From Paraglaciecola mesophila (GTDB taxonomy: Bacteria; Pseudomonadota; Gammaproteobacteria; Enterobacterales; Alteromonadaceae): a stretch of 64,000 bases of DNA. The translations under genes and the position numbers were made by a program. The stretch spans positions 26,769 to 90,768 of the forward strand of contig NZ_CP047657.1 in the NCBI RefSeq assembly GCF_009906955.1, written 5' to 3'. The notes beneath the pieces were generated by a model, which was given only the letters and a program-made list of their open reading frames with translations, made no database searches and had not been told where the DNA came from. Position 1 is the stretch's first letter; the number at the start of each line of letters is the position of its first letter. Below are positions 56,501-63,711 of the stretch, in pieces.

Positions 56501-58248
56501 ACAATAGTGTTAGCGCTTCTGATAAAGCCACTTATGCCTATGACAATTTAGGAAATGTGAAGTCAATCTCCTTCGGAGATAGCACACCGACTAAAACATT
56601 CGATTATGACAAAAATAGCAATCTAACAAGTCTTAATTTCGGTGGAGTGATTCAAAACTATACCTATAACGATTTAAATTTACCTGAAACTGAGCGCTTG
56701 AGGGTAGACAGTTTAGATTGGACAATTACGCACACCTATAATGCTAATGGTGATAAACACGCGATTCGCTATCCAGGGGGAGGTAATTTAGTTTATCAAC
56801 CAAATGCACTTGGACAACCCAGAAATATTGGTAGCTTTGCCAACAGCGTTACCTTTCATCCAAATGGTCAGTATAAATCTTACAACCATACAAACGGTTG
56901 TGTGAATAACTTAACTCTACACACCAGCGGCTTGCCCAATATTCAACGCAGCCTATGTGGTGGTACCATTAATGCGGTGTATAACCAATATACCCATGAT
57001 GCTAACAACAACCTCACGTTTTGGGATGATAAACAGTCAAATAGCTACGATTTGCGCTTTACCTATGACAGCTTAGACAGGCTAGACAACATCAGAAATG
57101 GTTCCAATAGTTTAATTGGTGATATGAATTACGACACTATGGGTAACATCACCAAGTTTGATTCTATCAGTGGTACGATTAATTACAGTTACAACAGCAG
57201 TAAACGTCTTACCTCAACCAGTGGAATGCGGGCTTATACATTTAGTTACGATAACCGCGGTAATGTTACTGACAATAGTGTACACAGTTTTGGTTACAAC
57301 TTAGCCAACCAGATGACAGAAGCTAATGGTAATACCTATGTGTACGATGGCTTCAACAAGCGAGTAAAAACCATAGATGGTAAAGGCACTCGTTATTCTA
57401 TGTACAGTTTGGCAGGTAAGTTGGTGCATGAGCGCATAGATGGTGCTAATCGCGAATACTATTACTTAGGCAGTCAATTAGTGGCACAGCAAGGTGCAGG
57501 TGATACAACCTATATCCATCCAGATATATTGGGTAGCAGTGCAGCTAAGTCTAATAGTAATGGAGATGTCAGCCGACATCGCTATGCACCTTTTGGTTTA
57601 GACTGGGGCAAGACCACCGGTGAAGCTGGCGTGAACGAAATCGGCTATACCGGCCATAAACACGACAGTGATATAGGTTTAACCTATATGCAGGCACGAT
57701 ACTATGATCCAGTTATCGGTCGTTTCTACTCGAATGATCCGGTTGGATTTAATAACGTTCACAATTTCAATCGTTATGCCTATGCGAATAATAACCCTTA
57801 TAAGTACACAGATCCGGATGGTAATAATGCTATAAGAATATTTGCAAGACTTGTTAAAAATCCTGTCATGACTTATAGAAGTGCTAAACGTTTCTTAAGA
57901 GAAAATGGAGTCCTTGCACCTCTACCACCAAGAGTTGATAACAACTCCGAAAGTGATGTACCTGAAAGTGATAGTGGATCATCAGAAGGTAAATTGCCAA
58001 AACCACCTACTGGTCCCGGTTCTGTTCCTAAAGAAGAAAGAGATCCTAAAAGGTTATTCACACCCGGTGAAAGAGAGACTAAACGTGATGAACAAGGTGG
58101 AAAGTGTGCGAATGGATGTGGTACAGATATAGACTCATCAAATTCAGCAGGGCATCATATAGATCGACATGCTGATGGAGGTAAAACAGTGCCGGAAAAC
58201 CATGCTGAGGTTTGCACAGATTGTCATAAAGACTTGCATAGGAAATAA
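53539..58248 (+). CDS. Secreted Rhs/YD-repeat protein with an HNH-type nuclease tip
   Basis: The 1569-residue protein starts with a signal peptide (LHMIVILFFSLFVAAETTAQ) and continues with a long YD-repeat shell (for example YDNRGNVTDNSVHSF, YDKNSNLTSLNF). The Rhs core is DILGSSAAKSNSNGDVSRHRY, then YYDPVIGRFYSNDPVGF, then NNNPYKYTDPDGN near residues 1320-1440. A linker rich in Ser/Glu/Pro leads to the last 55 residues: CANGCGTDID, GHHIDRHADGGKTVPEN and CTDCHKDLH, an HNH-like zinc and metal site. It is therefore likely a contact-dependent or released nuclease toxin. The next gene starts five bases later and is its likely immunity gene. Confidence 0.85.
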   Translation: MSPSANLHMIVILFFSLFVAAETTAQSSIASLELNKSKTTPEQEIRTNDAPRLSAIDNGGGSGTPSYSTELGAEEFNKRQTTYSLTPDTTDLFGESIDMNSGSLSFSQMDISLPGNNQLEVAVRRSFKGARFTWADDLTMGDWSLDIPYIHTIQVLGNNGYSGLWANGYECSGNTPNGLVSHLGSVYEAGQYWTGDTLHVPGKVNDKLLRNDGVIAPAQYPKVTLSNWKVSCIDRYENGKRVGESFVAHSPDGLTYTFSKFKRIRARSIGALSRYNTYMLVTQVKDRFNNTVDYHYNGDNLSYIDSSDGRRIDFSYQNSAHHSYVTSATANGRQWIYNYGSTSLISVIRPDGKSWRFSLDLLGTSQPYELYNSCPSGTDLSGPTNFNVEMTHPNGLTGTFNIRDTLQGRSNLPRIVTTLLGDKYMTRCQNNLSLRSKTLNGPKIGELTWQYSYSQNHGAWNTGTQSFTNLSYSAIDKANTSRGLPSTANSKHSKTTTVISPDGSKSVYFYNRDYTSFKEGSLEAIDNYDTDGKLLSRTEMTLVRGQRIGLSGMLDDNYQPLHYRTHISQKKHNVYDQGVQTYTTAYNGFDIYGNPNIVIEQNSFNGKKRYTKNTYFNDTTHWLIGLPHTKSISNDGSNYKELSKTIYHSATGSYKSLPYEHQKFSRWYKRNSSYHTSGVNAGLPKKIEYNGTNRWVEFSNYKRGIAQTTKTPQSLSTNPQYAYKEVDSNGWVTKVTDFMGNCFRYGYDSLGRVSLVDPCNSYWNNTHITYETTSGTDGFSYIEAGMLKQTISKGNYKKVIYFDGLLRANMTKEWDTDRESVTQRFMRTEFDAFNRPTYQSKPYALSNTPYGISSTYDGLGRPKVIDDNTTSGAISYSYLSNNRVQVNDNRGHTTTTTYLAYGSPETNLPTLIAAPHSVNTSMTYNIYDNLTSVSQGGITESRLYDGYQQLCKTVRPDVGNTAFSKNALSEVNWLAKGSSIDGSTMVCDNSVSASDKATYAYDNLGNVKSISFGDSTPTKTFDYDKNSNLTSLNFGGVIQNYTYNDLNLPETERLRVDSLDWTITHTYNANGDKHAIRYPGGGNLVYQPNALGQPRNIGSFANSVTFHPNGQYKSYNHTNGCVNNLTLHTSGLPNIQRSLCGGTINAVYNQYTHDANNNLTFWDDKQSNSYDLRFTYDSLDRLDNIRNGSNSLIGDMNYDTMGNITKFDSISGTINYSYNSSKRLTSTSGMRAYTFSYDNRGNVTDNSVHSFGYNLANQMTEANGNTYVYDGFNKRVKTIDGKGTRYSMYSLAGKLVHERIDGANREYYYLGSQLVAQQGAGDTTYIHPDILGSSAAKSNSNGDVSRHRYAPFGLDWGKTTGEAGVNEIGYTGHKHDSDIGLTYMQARYYDPVIGRFYSNDPVGFNNVHNFNRYAYANNNPYKYTDPDGNNAIRIFARLVKNPVMTYRSAKRFLRENGVLAPLPPRVDNNSESDVPESDSGSSEGKLPKPPTGPGSVPKEERDPKRLFTPGERETKRDEQGGKCANGCGTDIDSSNSAGHHIDRHADGGKTVPENHAEVCTDCHKDLHRK

Positions 58249-58253
58249 CGACG

Positions 58254-58631
58254 ATGACAGTACCTATAGTTAAAGATGAAGAAACTCAACAACCTATTCC
58301 TACTATATGGCGGGATACAATAGTCAAGATTGTTGATGCAATTAGGTTTAACAATATTGATGATTTTAACGCTATACCATATGTTAAAGGTGTCTCAGAA
58401 AAGGACGCAGAGGGTTTTCAAGAAAACATAGAAGATTACGGATGTCGGCTTACAAACTTACCTGATGCGACGTGGCAATCCTCTACTTGCCAGTGGATGA
58501 GAGAGTATTGGGATGCATTGATTGATCTATACACCGTTGAAGAAGGTGAAAGTGATTTGGCCCTATACCTAAGGGTCCATGAAAAAGGACAGAAATTTGA
58601 ATTTGAAGTTATGTCTATTCATGTTGGTTAA
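58254..58631 (+). CDS. Likely immunity protein for the HNH Rhs tip
   Basis: The 125-residue, acidic soluble protein (NIDDFNAIPYVKGVSEKDAE; EYWDALIDLYTVEEGESD) begins five bases after the rhs stop. Size, charge and position fit an immunity protein, and an intrinsic terminator follows. I do not recognise the family with certainty. Confidence 0.65.
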   Translation: MTVPIVKDEETQQPIPTIWRDTIVKIVDAIRFNNIDDFNAIPYVKGVSEKDAEGFQENIEDYGCRLTNLPDATWQSSTCQWMREYWDALIDLYTVEEGESDLALYLRVHEKGQKFEFEVMSIHVG

Positions 58632-58669
58632 GTAGCTCAAATTGATGGAAATCAGCCTTTTTTGAACCC

Positions 58670-58716
58670 AAAGCCTCGCCCTAGCAGACCTAAGGTTTGC
58701 ACTCGCGGGGCTTTTT
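58670..58716 (+). terminator. Terminator of the rhs-immunity operon
   Basis: AAAGCCTCGC pairs with GCGGGGCTTT (one wobble), with a 25-base loop; a T5 run follows. A second, shorter GCCTCGC/GCGGGC hairpin lies near 58950-58967. Confidence 0.6.
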
Positions 58717-58780
58717 ATTGTTCTCAATAAAATCTGAGGGGTTTTATTTTTGGCTGCTTTTGAAGCCAAAAAGGTAGACG

Positions 58781-58861
58781 AGTAAACACTTTCGTTTACT
58801 AACGGTAAAGTGTTCTCAAGTCAGAATTTATGATTACTTCAAGTAAACGATATCGTTTACT
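58781..58861. promoter_or_regulatory. Two operator-like palindromes 61 bases apart
   Basis: AGTAAACGATATCGTTTACT (58842-58861) is a perfect 20-base palindrome. A weaker version with the same AGTAAAC/GTTTACT arms lies at 58781-58800. The AAACG-CGTTT symmetry is typical of LacI/PurR-family operators. No regulator gene is adjacent, and the gene they controlled may be lost. Confidence 0.55.
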
Positions 58862-58993
58862 GAGGTGGTTACAGCGGAATTTTTTCTGACTGTGGTGGGA
58901 TTAGTTTTTGCTAAGGTTGAATAACGGCTGAGCAGTACTGAAATCAACTACATCGCCTCGCACTCGCGGGCTTTGATTTCAGAAGAAACAGCG

Positions 58994-59185
58994 CTAACAC
59001 AGCAAACTTATAATTTCATCAAACTCGCCTTTGTGCCATTTTCCAAGTGACACTTTCCCATCTGGCGTTTTGCGTTCAAGGTAGTCTGGGTAATGGGGTT
59101 TTTTCCCATATAATGTTTCCCCTTGAGTTAGCAATTTTCGGCTTAATTTTCCTGATTTACTGTCATGCTCAACCTCATCGGACAA
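58994..59185 (-). CDS. Doubtful short ORF
   Basis: The 63-codon frame (MSDEVEHDSKSGKLSRKLLT) starts at TTG 59185, only 20 bases from the IS66 edge, and overlaps the interrupted plus-strand ORF. It is charged and reads protein-like (GKKPHYPDYLERKTPDGK), so it may be the 3' end of a gene lost to the insertion. Confidence is low. Confidence 0.3.
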   Translation of the reverse strand: MSDEVEHDSKSGKLSRKLLTQGETLYGKKPHYPDYLERKTPDGKVSLGKWHKGEFDEIISLLC

Positions 59186-59204
59186 AGCCAGTTAATTTTT
59201 AACC

Positions 59205-59470
59205 GTGTCCGTCCGGTAATCCCCACATTCAATTCATAGGTTTTCTACGTCATGGTGCTCTCTTTGTTAAGGAGAATGACCATGGCGCATCATCAACGAA
59301 GAGAAGTAGAAGACTGGCTCAATTTATTTGAGCAACAGTGTCCGTCCGGTAATCCCCACATTCAATTCATAGGTTTTCTACGTCATGGTGCTCTCTTTGT
59401 TAAGGAGAATGACCATGGCGCATCATCAACGAAGAGAAGTAGAAGACTGGCTCAATTTATTTGAGCAACA
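59205..59470 (+). repeat. 133-bp tandem duplication at the IS66 left end
   Basis: 59205-59337 and 59338-59470 are the same unit, including the terminal repeat, the tnpA ribosome site and the first codons of tnpA. The upstream copy therefore gives a truncated second tnpA start. Confidence 0.85.
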
Positions 59471-59735
59471 AAAACAAAGTGGACTCACAGCGGTGGCGTT
59501 TTGCCGCCAGCAACAGATTAATGTCCAAACCTACTACACCAGGCGACGTGATATTCGGCTTCAGCGTACTCACGGCAAGTTCGTTCACGTCAAACGTGAA
59601 GTAACAAAGGTTGAGTCACACACCGAGGAGACCGGTGGCGAACTTCTTCTGCAACTTGGGAGCGCTCATCTTAGTGTGCCAACGAATGTTAGCCCTCACT
59701 GGCTTGCCGCCGTGATGAAGGCACTAGCTGAATGA
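59415..59735 (+). CDS. IS66 TnpA-like accessory protein
   Basis: ATG 59415 (MAHHQRREVEDWLNLFEQQ) follows AAGGAG by seven bases and gives 106 residues with a charged HTH-like N-terminal part, typical of IS66 TnpA (RQQQINVQTYYTRRRDIRL). The stop of TnpA overlaps the tnpB start by four bases. It is required in family members together with TnpB and TnpC. Confidence 0.8.
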   Translation: MAHHQRREVEDWLNLFEQQKQSGLTAVAFCRQQQINVQTYYTRRRDIRLQRTHGKFVHVKREVTKVESHTEETGGELLLQLGSAHLSVPTNVSPHWLAAVMKALAE

Positions 59736-60082
59736 AGATGTTTGTTGAGCCTGCCGACGTTTATTTATACATGGATATTGTCGACTTCCGTAAATCGATT
59801 AATGGCTTGATTGTAGTGGTCGAACAGAACATGGAGCTCAATGCCTTTCGTGATGCGCTGTTTGTGTTTTGCAATAAAAAGCGCGATAAGCTCAAAATAC
59901 TCTATTGGGATAAAACGGGCTTTGCGCTTTGGTACAAACGTCTCGAGAAGCATCGGTTTAAGTGGCCTGTCGATGCTAACTTACAACATCTGAATGTAAG
60001 TGAACAGCAGTTACAGTGGCTGTTATCAGGCTACGATGTAATAGGCCATCAGCCGTTGCACTACAATGCATCTGGCTTATAA
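59732..60082 (+). CDS. IS66 TnpB
   Basis: The 116-residue IS66 TnpB (PF05717) has the DVYLYMDIVDFRKSINGL start, FCNKKRDKLKILYWDKTGFA and a C-terminal LQWLLSGYDV. Overlap of four bases with tnpA shows coupled translation. It appears intact. Confidence 0.9.
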   Translation: MKMFVEPADVYLYMDIVDFRKSINGLIVVVEQNMELNAFRDALFVFCNKKRDKLKILYWDKTGFALWYKRLEKHRFKWPVDANLQHLNVSEQQLQWLLSGYDVIGHQPLHYNASGL

Positions 60083-60168
60083 CCTGTGATCATAAGTAGC
60101 GATTAACGATCACGAAATCGTCTTAATAATGTCGGGAAATCAATGCCTTATTGCATGATAATAAGGCC

Positions 60169-61671
60169 ATGAATATTGATATCGAAAACTTACCTGATGA
60201 CCCAGCAACATTGAAAAAGATGTTGTCGCAGGTGATGTCTCGCTATCAATATCTTGAGGAGCAGTTTCGTATTGCCCAGCATAAACAGTTCGGTCAAAGT
60301 ACCGAAGGTCATCCTGGGCAAGGTGAGTTGTTTAATGAAGCGGAAGCGCTTGCTGTTGAATCAGATACGCAAGAAGAAGCCATAAGCTACACCCGTAAAA
60401 AGCCCACACGTAAACCGTTACCCAAAGACCTACCTCGTGAGGTTATCGTTCACGATATTAGCGACGAAGAAAAAGTCTGTGGCTGTTGTGCAGGTGAGCT
60501 ACATCGCATTGGTGAAGATAAGTCAGAAAAGCTTCAGTTTATTCCTGCTCAGGTAAAAGTGATTGAGCATGTTCGCCCTAAATATGCGTGTCGTACCTGT
60601 GAGAAAGACGGTATTAGCAACACAGTAAAACAAGCGCCTGTACCTCACAGCGTTATCCCTAAAGGTTATGCGACCCCAAGTTTATTAAGCCAAATCATTA
60701 CCAGCAAATATCAGTATGGGTTACCGCTGTATCGACAAGAGTCTATGTTCAAACAGCATGGTATCGAATTAAGTCGTAAAACCATGGCTGACTGGATAAT
60801 CCGCTGCGCTGAGCTATTTAAACCGCTTTATGACCAGCTCCATCAACATATCCTGAAACAACCGGTTATCGCGGCGGATGAAACCACGCTGAAGGTCGTT
60901 GAATCTGAGAAAGTGAATAGCTACATGTGGTTGTACGCCAGTGGCGCTGACTCACCTAGCGGTAATATCCCGGGAACAGAAATACCTAATATCGTGCTGT
61001 ACGACTATCACAATAGTCGCGCTGGGCAATGCGCCGTAGACTTCCTTAAAGGTTACAGCGGCTACTTACAAGTGGATGGCTATCAAGGCTACGAGCAAAC
61101 GCAAGCCACACTCATTGGTTGCTGGGCACATGCACGCCGTAAGTTCATGGAAGCCAAAAAAGGCGCAGGTAAGAAAGGCAGTGGCAAAGCGGATTGGGCA
61201 CTCAATCACATCCAAAAACTCTACCGCCTAGAAACCCAGCTAAAAGATAAAACGGTAGAAGAGCGATATATTACAAGACAAGAAAAAAGTGTGCCGTTGC
61301 TAAGCCAGCTTCATATGTGGCTAATGAAATCGGCTCAACAAGTGTTACCCAAAACCAAGTTGGGCGAAGCGATACAATACTGCTTAAACCAATGGAAAAA
61401 GCTGGAACGCTATACACTCGACGGGTTACTGAGTATCGATAATAATCGCGCTGAGCGCGGGATAAAGCCGTTCGTCATAGGTAGGAAAAACTGGCTGTTT
61501 AGCCAAACGGCCACAGGCGCAAACGCCAGCGCTGTTCTCTACAGCATCATCGAAACGGCTAAAGCCAACGACCTGAACGTATTCGAGTATGTGATGACTT
61601 GCCTTGATGAACTCAGCCAGCCCGATGTCAATATCGAGCAACTGCTACCATGGCAGTTTGCTAAGCGCTAG
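60169..61671 (+). CDS. IS66 transposase TnpC
   Basis: The transposase is about 500 residues, starting at ATG 60169 (MNIDIENLPDDPATLKKM). It has the zinc-finger (EEKVCGCCAGELHR), the LSRKTMADWI region, the catalytic Asp in VIAADETTLKV, Asp in YLQVDGYQGYE and Glu in DNNRAERGIKPFVIGRKNW. Its 3' third is nearly identical to the fragment at 25176-25791. It appears intact. Confidence 0.9.
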   Translation: MNIDIENLPDDPATLKKMLSQVMSRYQYLEEQFRIAQHKQFGQSTEGHPGQGELFNEAEALAVESDTQEEAISYTRKKPTRKPLPKDLPREVIVHDISDEEKVCGCCAGELHRIGEDKSEKLQFIPAQVKVIEHVRPKYACRTCEKDGISNTVKQAPVPHSVIPKGYATPSLLSQIITSKYQYGLPLYRQESMFKQHGIELSRKTMADWIIRCAELFKPLYDQLHQHILKQPVIAADETTLKVVESEKVNSYMWLYASGADSPSGNIPGTEIPNIVLYDYHNSRAGQCAVDFLKGYSGYLQVDGYQGYEQTQATLIGCWAHARRKFMEAKKGAGKKGSGKADWALNHIQKLYRLETQLKDKTVEERYITRQEKSVPLLSQLHMWLMKSAQQVLPKTKLGEAIQYCLNQWKKLERYTLDGLLSIDNNRAERGIKPFVIGRKNWLFSQTATGANASAVLYSIIETAKANDLNVFEYVMTCLDELSQPDVNIEQLLPWQFAKR

Positions 61672-61692
61672 GTGGAATTATCGGACGCTTAC

Positions 61693-61867
61693 TTTTAACC
61701 TATCTGCTATTTTCGGACCAAACTCTGTTGACCCGTTCAAAGATAAGCAATACAGAAACTTTGTTGATTTATTGGTGAATGAAGAAGAAATAAATTTCGG
61801 AAGTTATGAAGGACATCAGTATGAGAATTTAAATTATTTGGTAGAAAAAATTACATATTGTAGTTGA
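61693..61867 (+). pseudogene. 3' part of a 68-codon gene split by IS66
   Basis: Removing the IS and one TTTTAACC copy joins ATG 59165 (MLNLIGQSQLIFN) to LSAIFGPNSVDPFKDKQYRN and a stop at 61865-61867, giving an uninterrupted 68-codon frame. This shows an insertion into a small gene. The product is acidic and soluble, like many immunity or antitoxin proteins, but no family is recognised. Confidence 0.55.
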
Positions 61868-61896
61868 TTAGCTTACTGGAAATTTTTCATACTAAC

Positions 61897-62534
61897 ATGA
61901 TACGTCATAAATAAGTCACCCTTTCCCAACAGGACTTTGCGATCGACCACACAGACAAAGAAATTGTGCTTAGCAATCTTGTTGAGCTTCGCGATGATGT
62001 TTGGCAAACGATGCCAAAAAACGCTCGCAAAGCGTATCTCGGATTTATGATCTCAGGCCTACTTGGCCATCATAGTATTAAGTGAAAATTAGCTTCTATC
62101 CGATTTTTATTGGTATTTATGAACTCCCTGACCCATGGAAGCACTCAAAACTTTTTACTAAGTTTGTGTCCGAGCAACTCAAGCAAAAACCCGCTGCACA
62201 GAAGCAAGCCAAGCCTCTTAAATTACGCGATGCAGTCCTTGTTAATGTCGCTCTCGATACATTGTTTAGTGTGTCTAAAATCGTCGGTATAGAGTTAAAA
62301 TACATCGATTGGGATGCTAAAACAATTTTTGCACCAAAATCAAAAACTGACCAATCGGGTGAAGGGTTTTACGGTTAGATCTCGGATGAGACTGCAGGTT
62401 TACTTAAGCGGTGGATAGAAAAAGCTAACATATTAGTAGGTTTTTTATTCAGAAAATTATCGCCAAAACAAACAGTGCAAGCCGAGCCGATGCAATACCA
62501 GGCAAGTAAAACAGGGATGGCTAAGGTTCGATAA
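61897..62534 (+). pseudogene. Decayed second copy of the tyrosine recombinase
   Basis: This stretch parallels the recombinase gene at 13665-14636. It contains the upstream ATGATACGTCAT site (61897-61908), AGGACTTTGCGATCGAC (start of the gene, ATG lost), an internal deletion after GCGTATCTC, a TAG in GGTTTTACGGTTAG, and the 3' end AAAACAGGGATGGC. The downstream AATATTAAAAATCATC is also shared. It lies directly upstream of the second cassette leader. Confidence 0.8.
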
Positions 62535-62567
62535 TATTAAAAATCATCTTAATTGACACCTAAGTGC

Positions 62568-62951
62568 CATTTTCTTCCGTTTAAGTTTTGAAATTTGAAC
62601 TGCAGCCATGTACGTAAAGCGGAAGTTTGCACTAGAAAAATTGACTGACGTCAATGAGCGATCAAGAGTCCCTCGACTGATTCTACCCTTCTGTATTCAC
62701 TAAAATAGCTGACTAAAATATTTTTGATTATTTAGGCGTAAACCCCCTGTTTGGATATACAAGTTAAAGGGCTTTCCCATATATTCAGGAAAACGACCCA
62801 ATCGCTCGTTTTTGTTCTTATCATTTTATCCAGATCGCCAGTTTTCCTTTATGTAGCAATATGATAGTTAGTTTGGTATTAATAGCGGAAGTATAAAAAT
62901 GAGCGATGCGTCGGCAGAAAAACGCGCAAATCGCGCTATATTAAATTGTTA
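62568..62951 (+). repeat. 384-bp cassette leader, copy 2
   Basis: Same length and orientation as 6917-7300 with a few substitutions (for example GAACTGCAGCC for GAACGGCAGCT). It ends at GTTATGC, where the GNAT-like cassette begins. Confidence 0.7.
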
Positions 62952-62960
62952 TGCTAACAC

Positions 62961-63617
62961 ATGGAACGACGTATGAATTTATTTGATATATTTCCAGAGG
63001 AATCTATTCGGAGCAAGTTTTCTCAGGAAGTCGTTATTAAAACTAGAGATAGAAAGAAGCTTGGAGAGATTTCTCAGATAAAATCAGGCTGCATGGCTGA
63101 GATCGGAGGAGGAGCTTGGGATAGATATGTCCAAAATAATCCAGACTGTAATAAACAAGCATTAGCATCATTTTTCGACGAAAACTCTCCAAAAATATAT
63201 CTTGCAATGGAGCGCTACACTGGATTAAAAGTATTAAAGGATATTTTGTATATTACAGCGGATGTAATTGATACAGAAATTGAAGAAACACAGTGTGCTG
63301 AACTGTTGCTCGCCGTAACATGGCCTAATGTCTTACGAATATCTGATGTTACATTTGTGAACCCCTACGCGCCAATACCGGAGTCCGAAAGACGGTATCG
63401 TTTCCAGTATTTTAAAGGGCTTGGGCTATTTCAAGAACTACTTAAAAATTGCGAAAATTACTGCAAAGAGAAAGGAATTCAAGAGATAACACTAGCGGCT
63501 GCTTATATAGACCTTGTTCCGTTTTTTGAGAGTTATGGTTTTCGCGTTGAAGATACTCCAGCAGGAAGAGCTTTCTTGGAATTTGAAGAAGGCATTCCTA
63601 TGCATAAGGTACTATAA
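62961..63617 (+). CDS. GNAT-like acetyltransferase on a gene cassette
   Basis: The 218-residue protein (MERRMNLFDIFPEESIRSK) ends with a GNAT-like acetyltransferase pattern: LGLFQELLKNCENYCKEKGI, then a strand and DLVPFFESYGFRVEDTPAG. A weak A/B-motif precedes this (ELLLAVTWPNVLRISDVTFVN). Gene cassettes often carry such enzymes, but the substrate is unknown. ATG 62961 is chosen; ATG 62973 is possible. A short attC follows the stop directly. Confidence 0.65.
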   Translation: MERRMNLFDIFPEESIRSKFSQEVVIKTRDRKKLGEISQIKSGCMAEIGGGAWDRYVQNNPDCNKQALASFFDENSPKIYLAMERYTGLKVLKDILYITADVIDTEIEETQCAELLLAVTWPNVLRISDVTFVNPYAPIPESERRYRFQYFKGLGLFQELLKNCENYCKEKGIQEITLAAAYIDLVPFFESYGFRVEDTPAGRAFLEFEEGIPMHKVL

Positions 63618-63621
63618 AAAT

Positions 63622-63666
63622 GCATAACAATCGGCTCCACACAGACGCCCAAGCCGGGCGTTATGC
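63622..63666 (+). other. Short attC site
   Basis: GCATAAC (63622-63628) is the inverse of GTTATGC at the cassette start (62948-62954). The site ends GGGCGTTATGC. Internally, CGGCT pairs with AGCCG and ACGCCC with GGGCGT. At about 45 bases it is short for an attC, but it has the right cores. Confidence 0.7.
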
Positions 63667-63711
63667 GCCTAAGCCGTCATTGGCATCAATTATAATATTC
63701 AAGGATAGAAC

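Larger units (their letters stand above)
59205..61692 (+). mobile_element. Complete IS66-family insertion sequence
   Basis: tnpA, tnpB and tnpC are present in order. The ends are related: GTGTCCGTCCGGTAATCC on the left, and inverted GTAAGCGTCCGATAATTCC on the right at 61674-61692. The 8-bp TTTTAACC occurs on both sides (59197-59204, 61693-61700), matching the 8-bp target duplication of this family. The left end carries a 133-bp tandem duplication. Confidence 0.9.
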
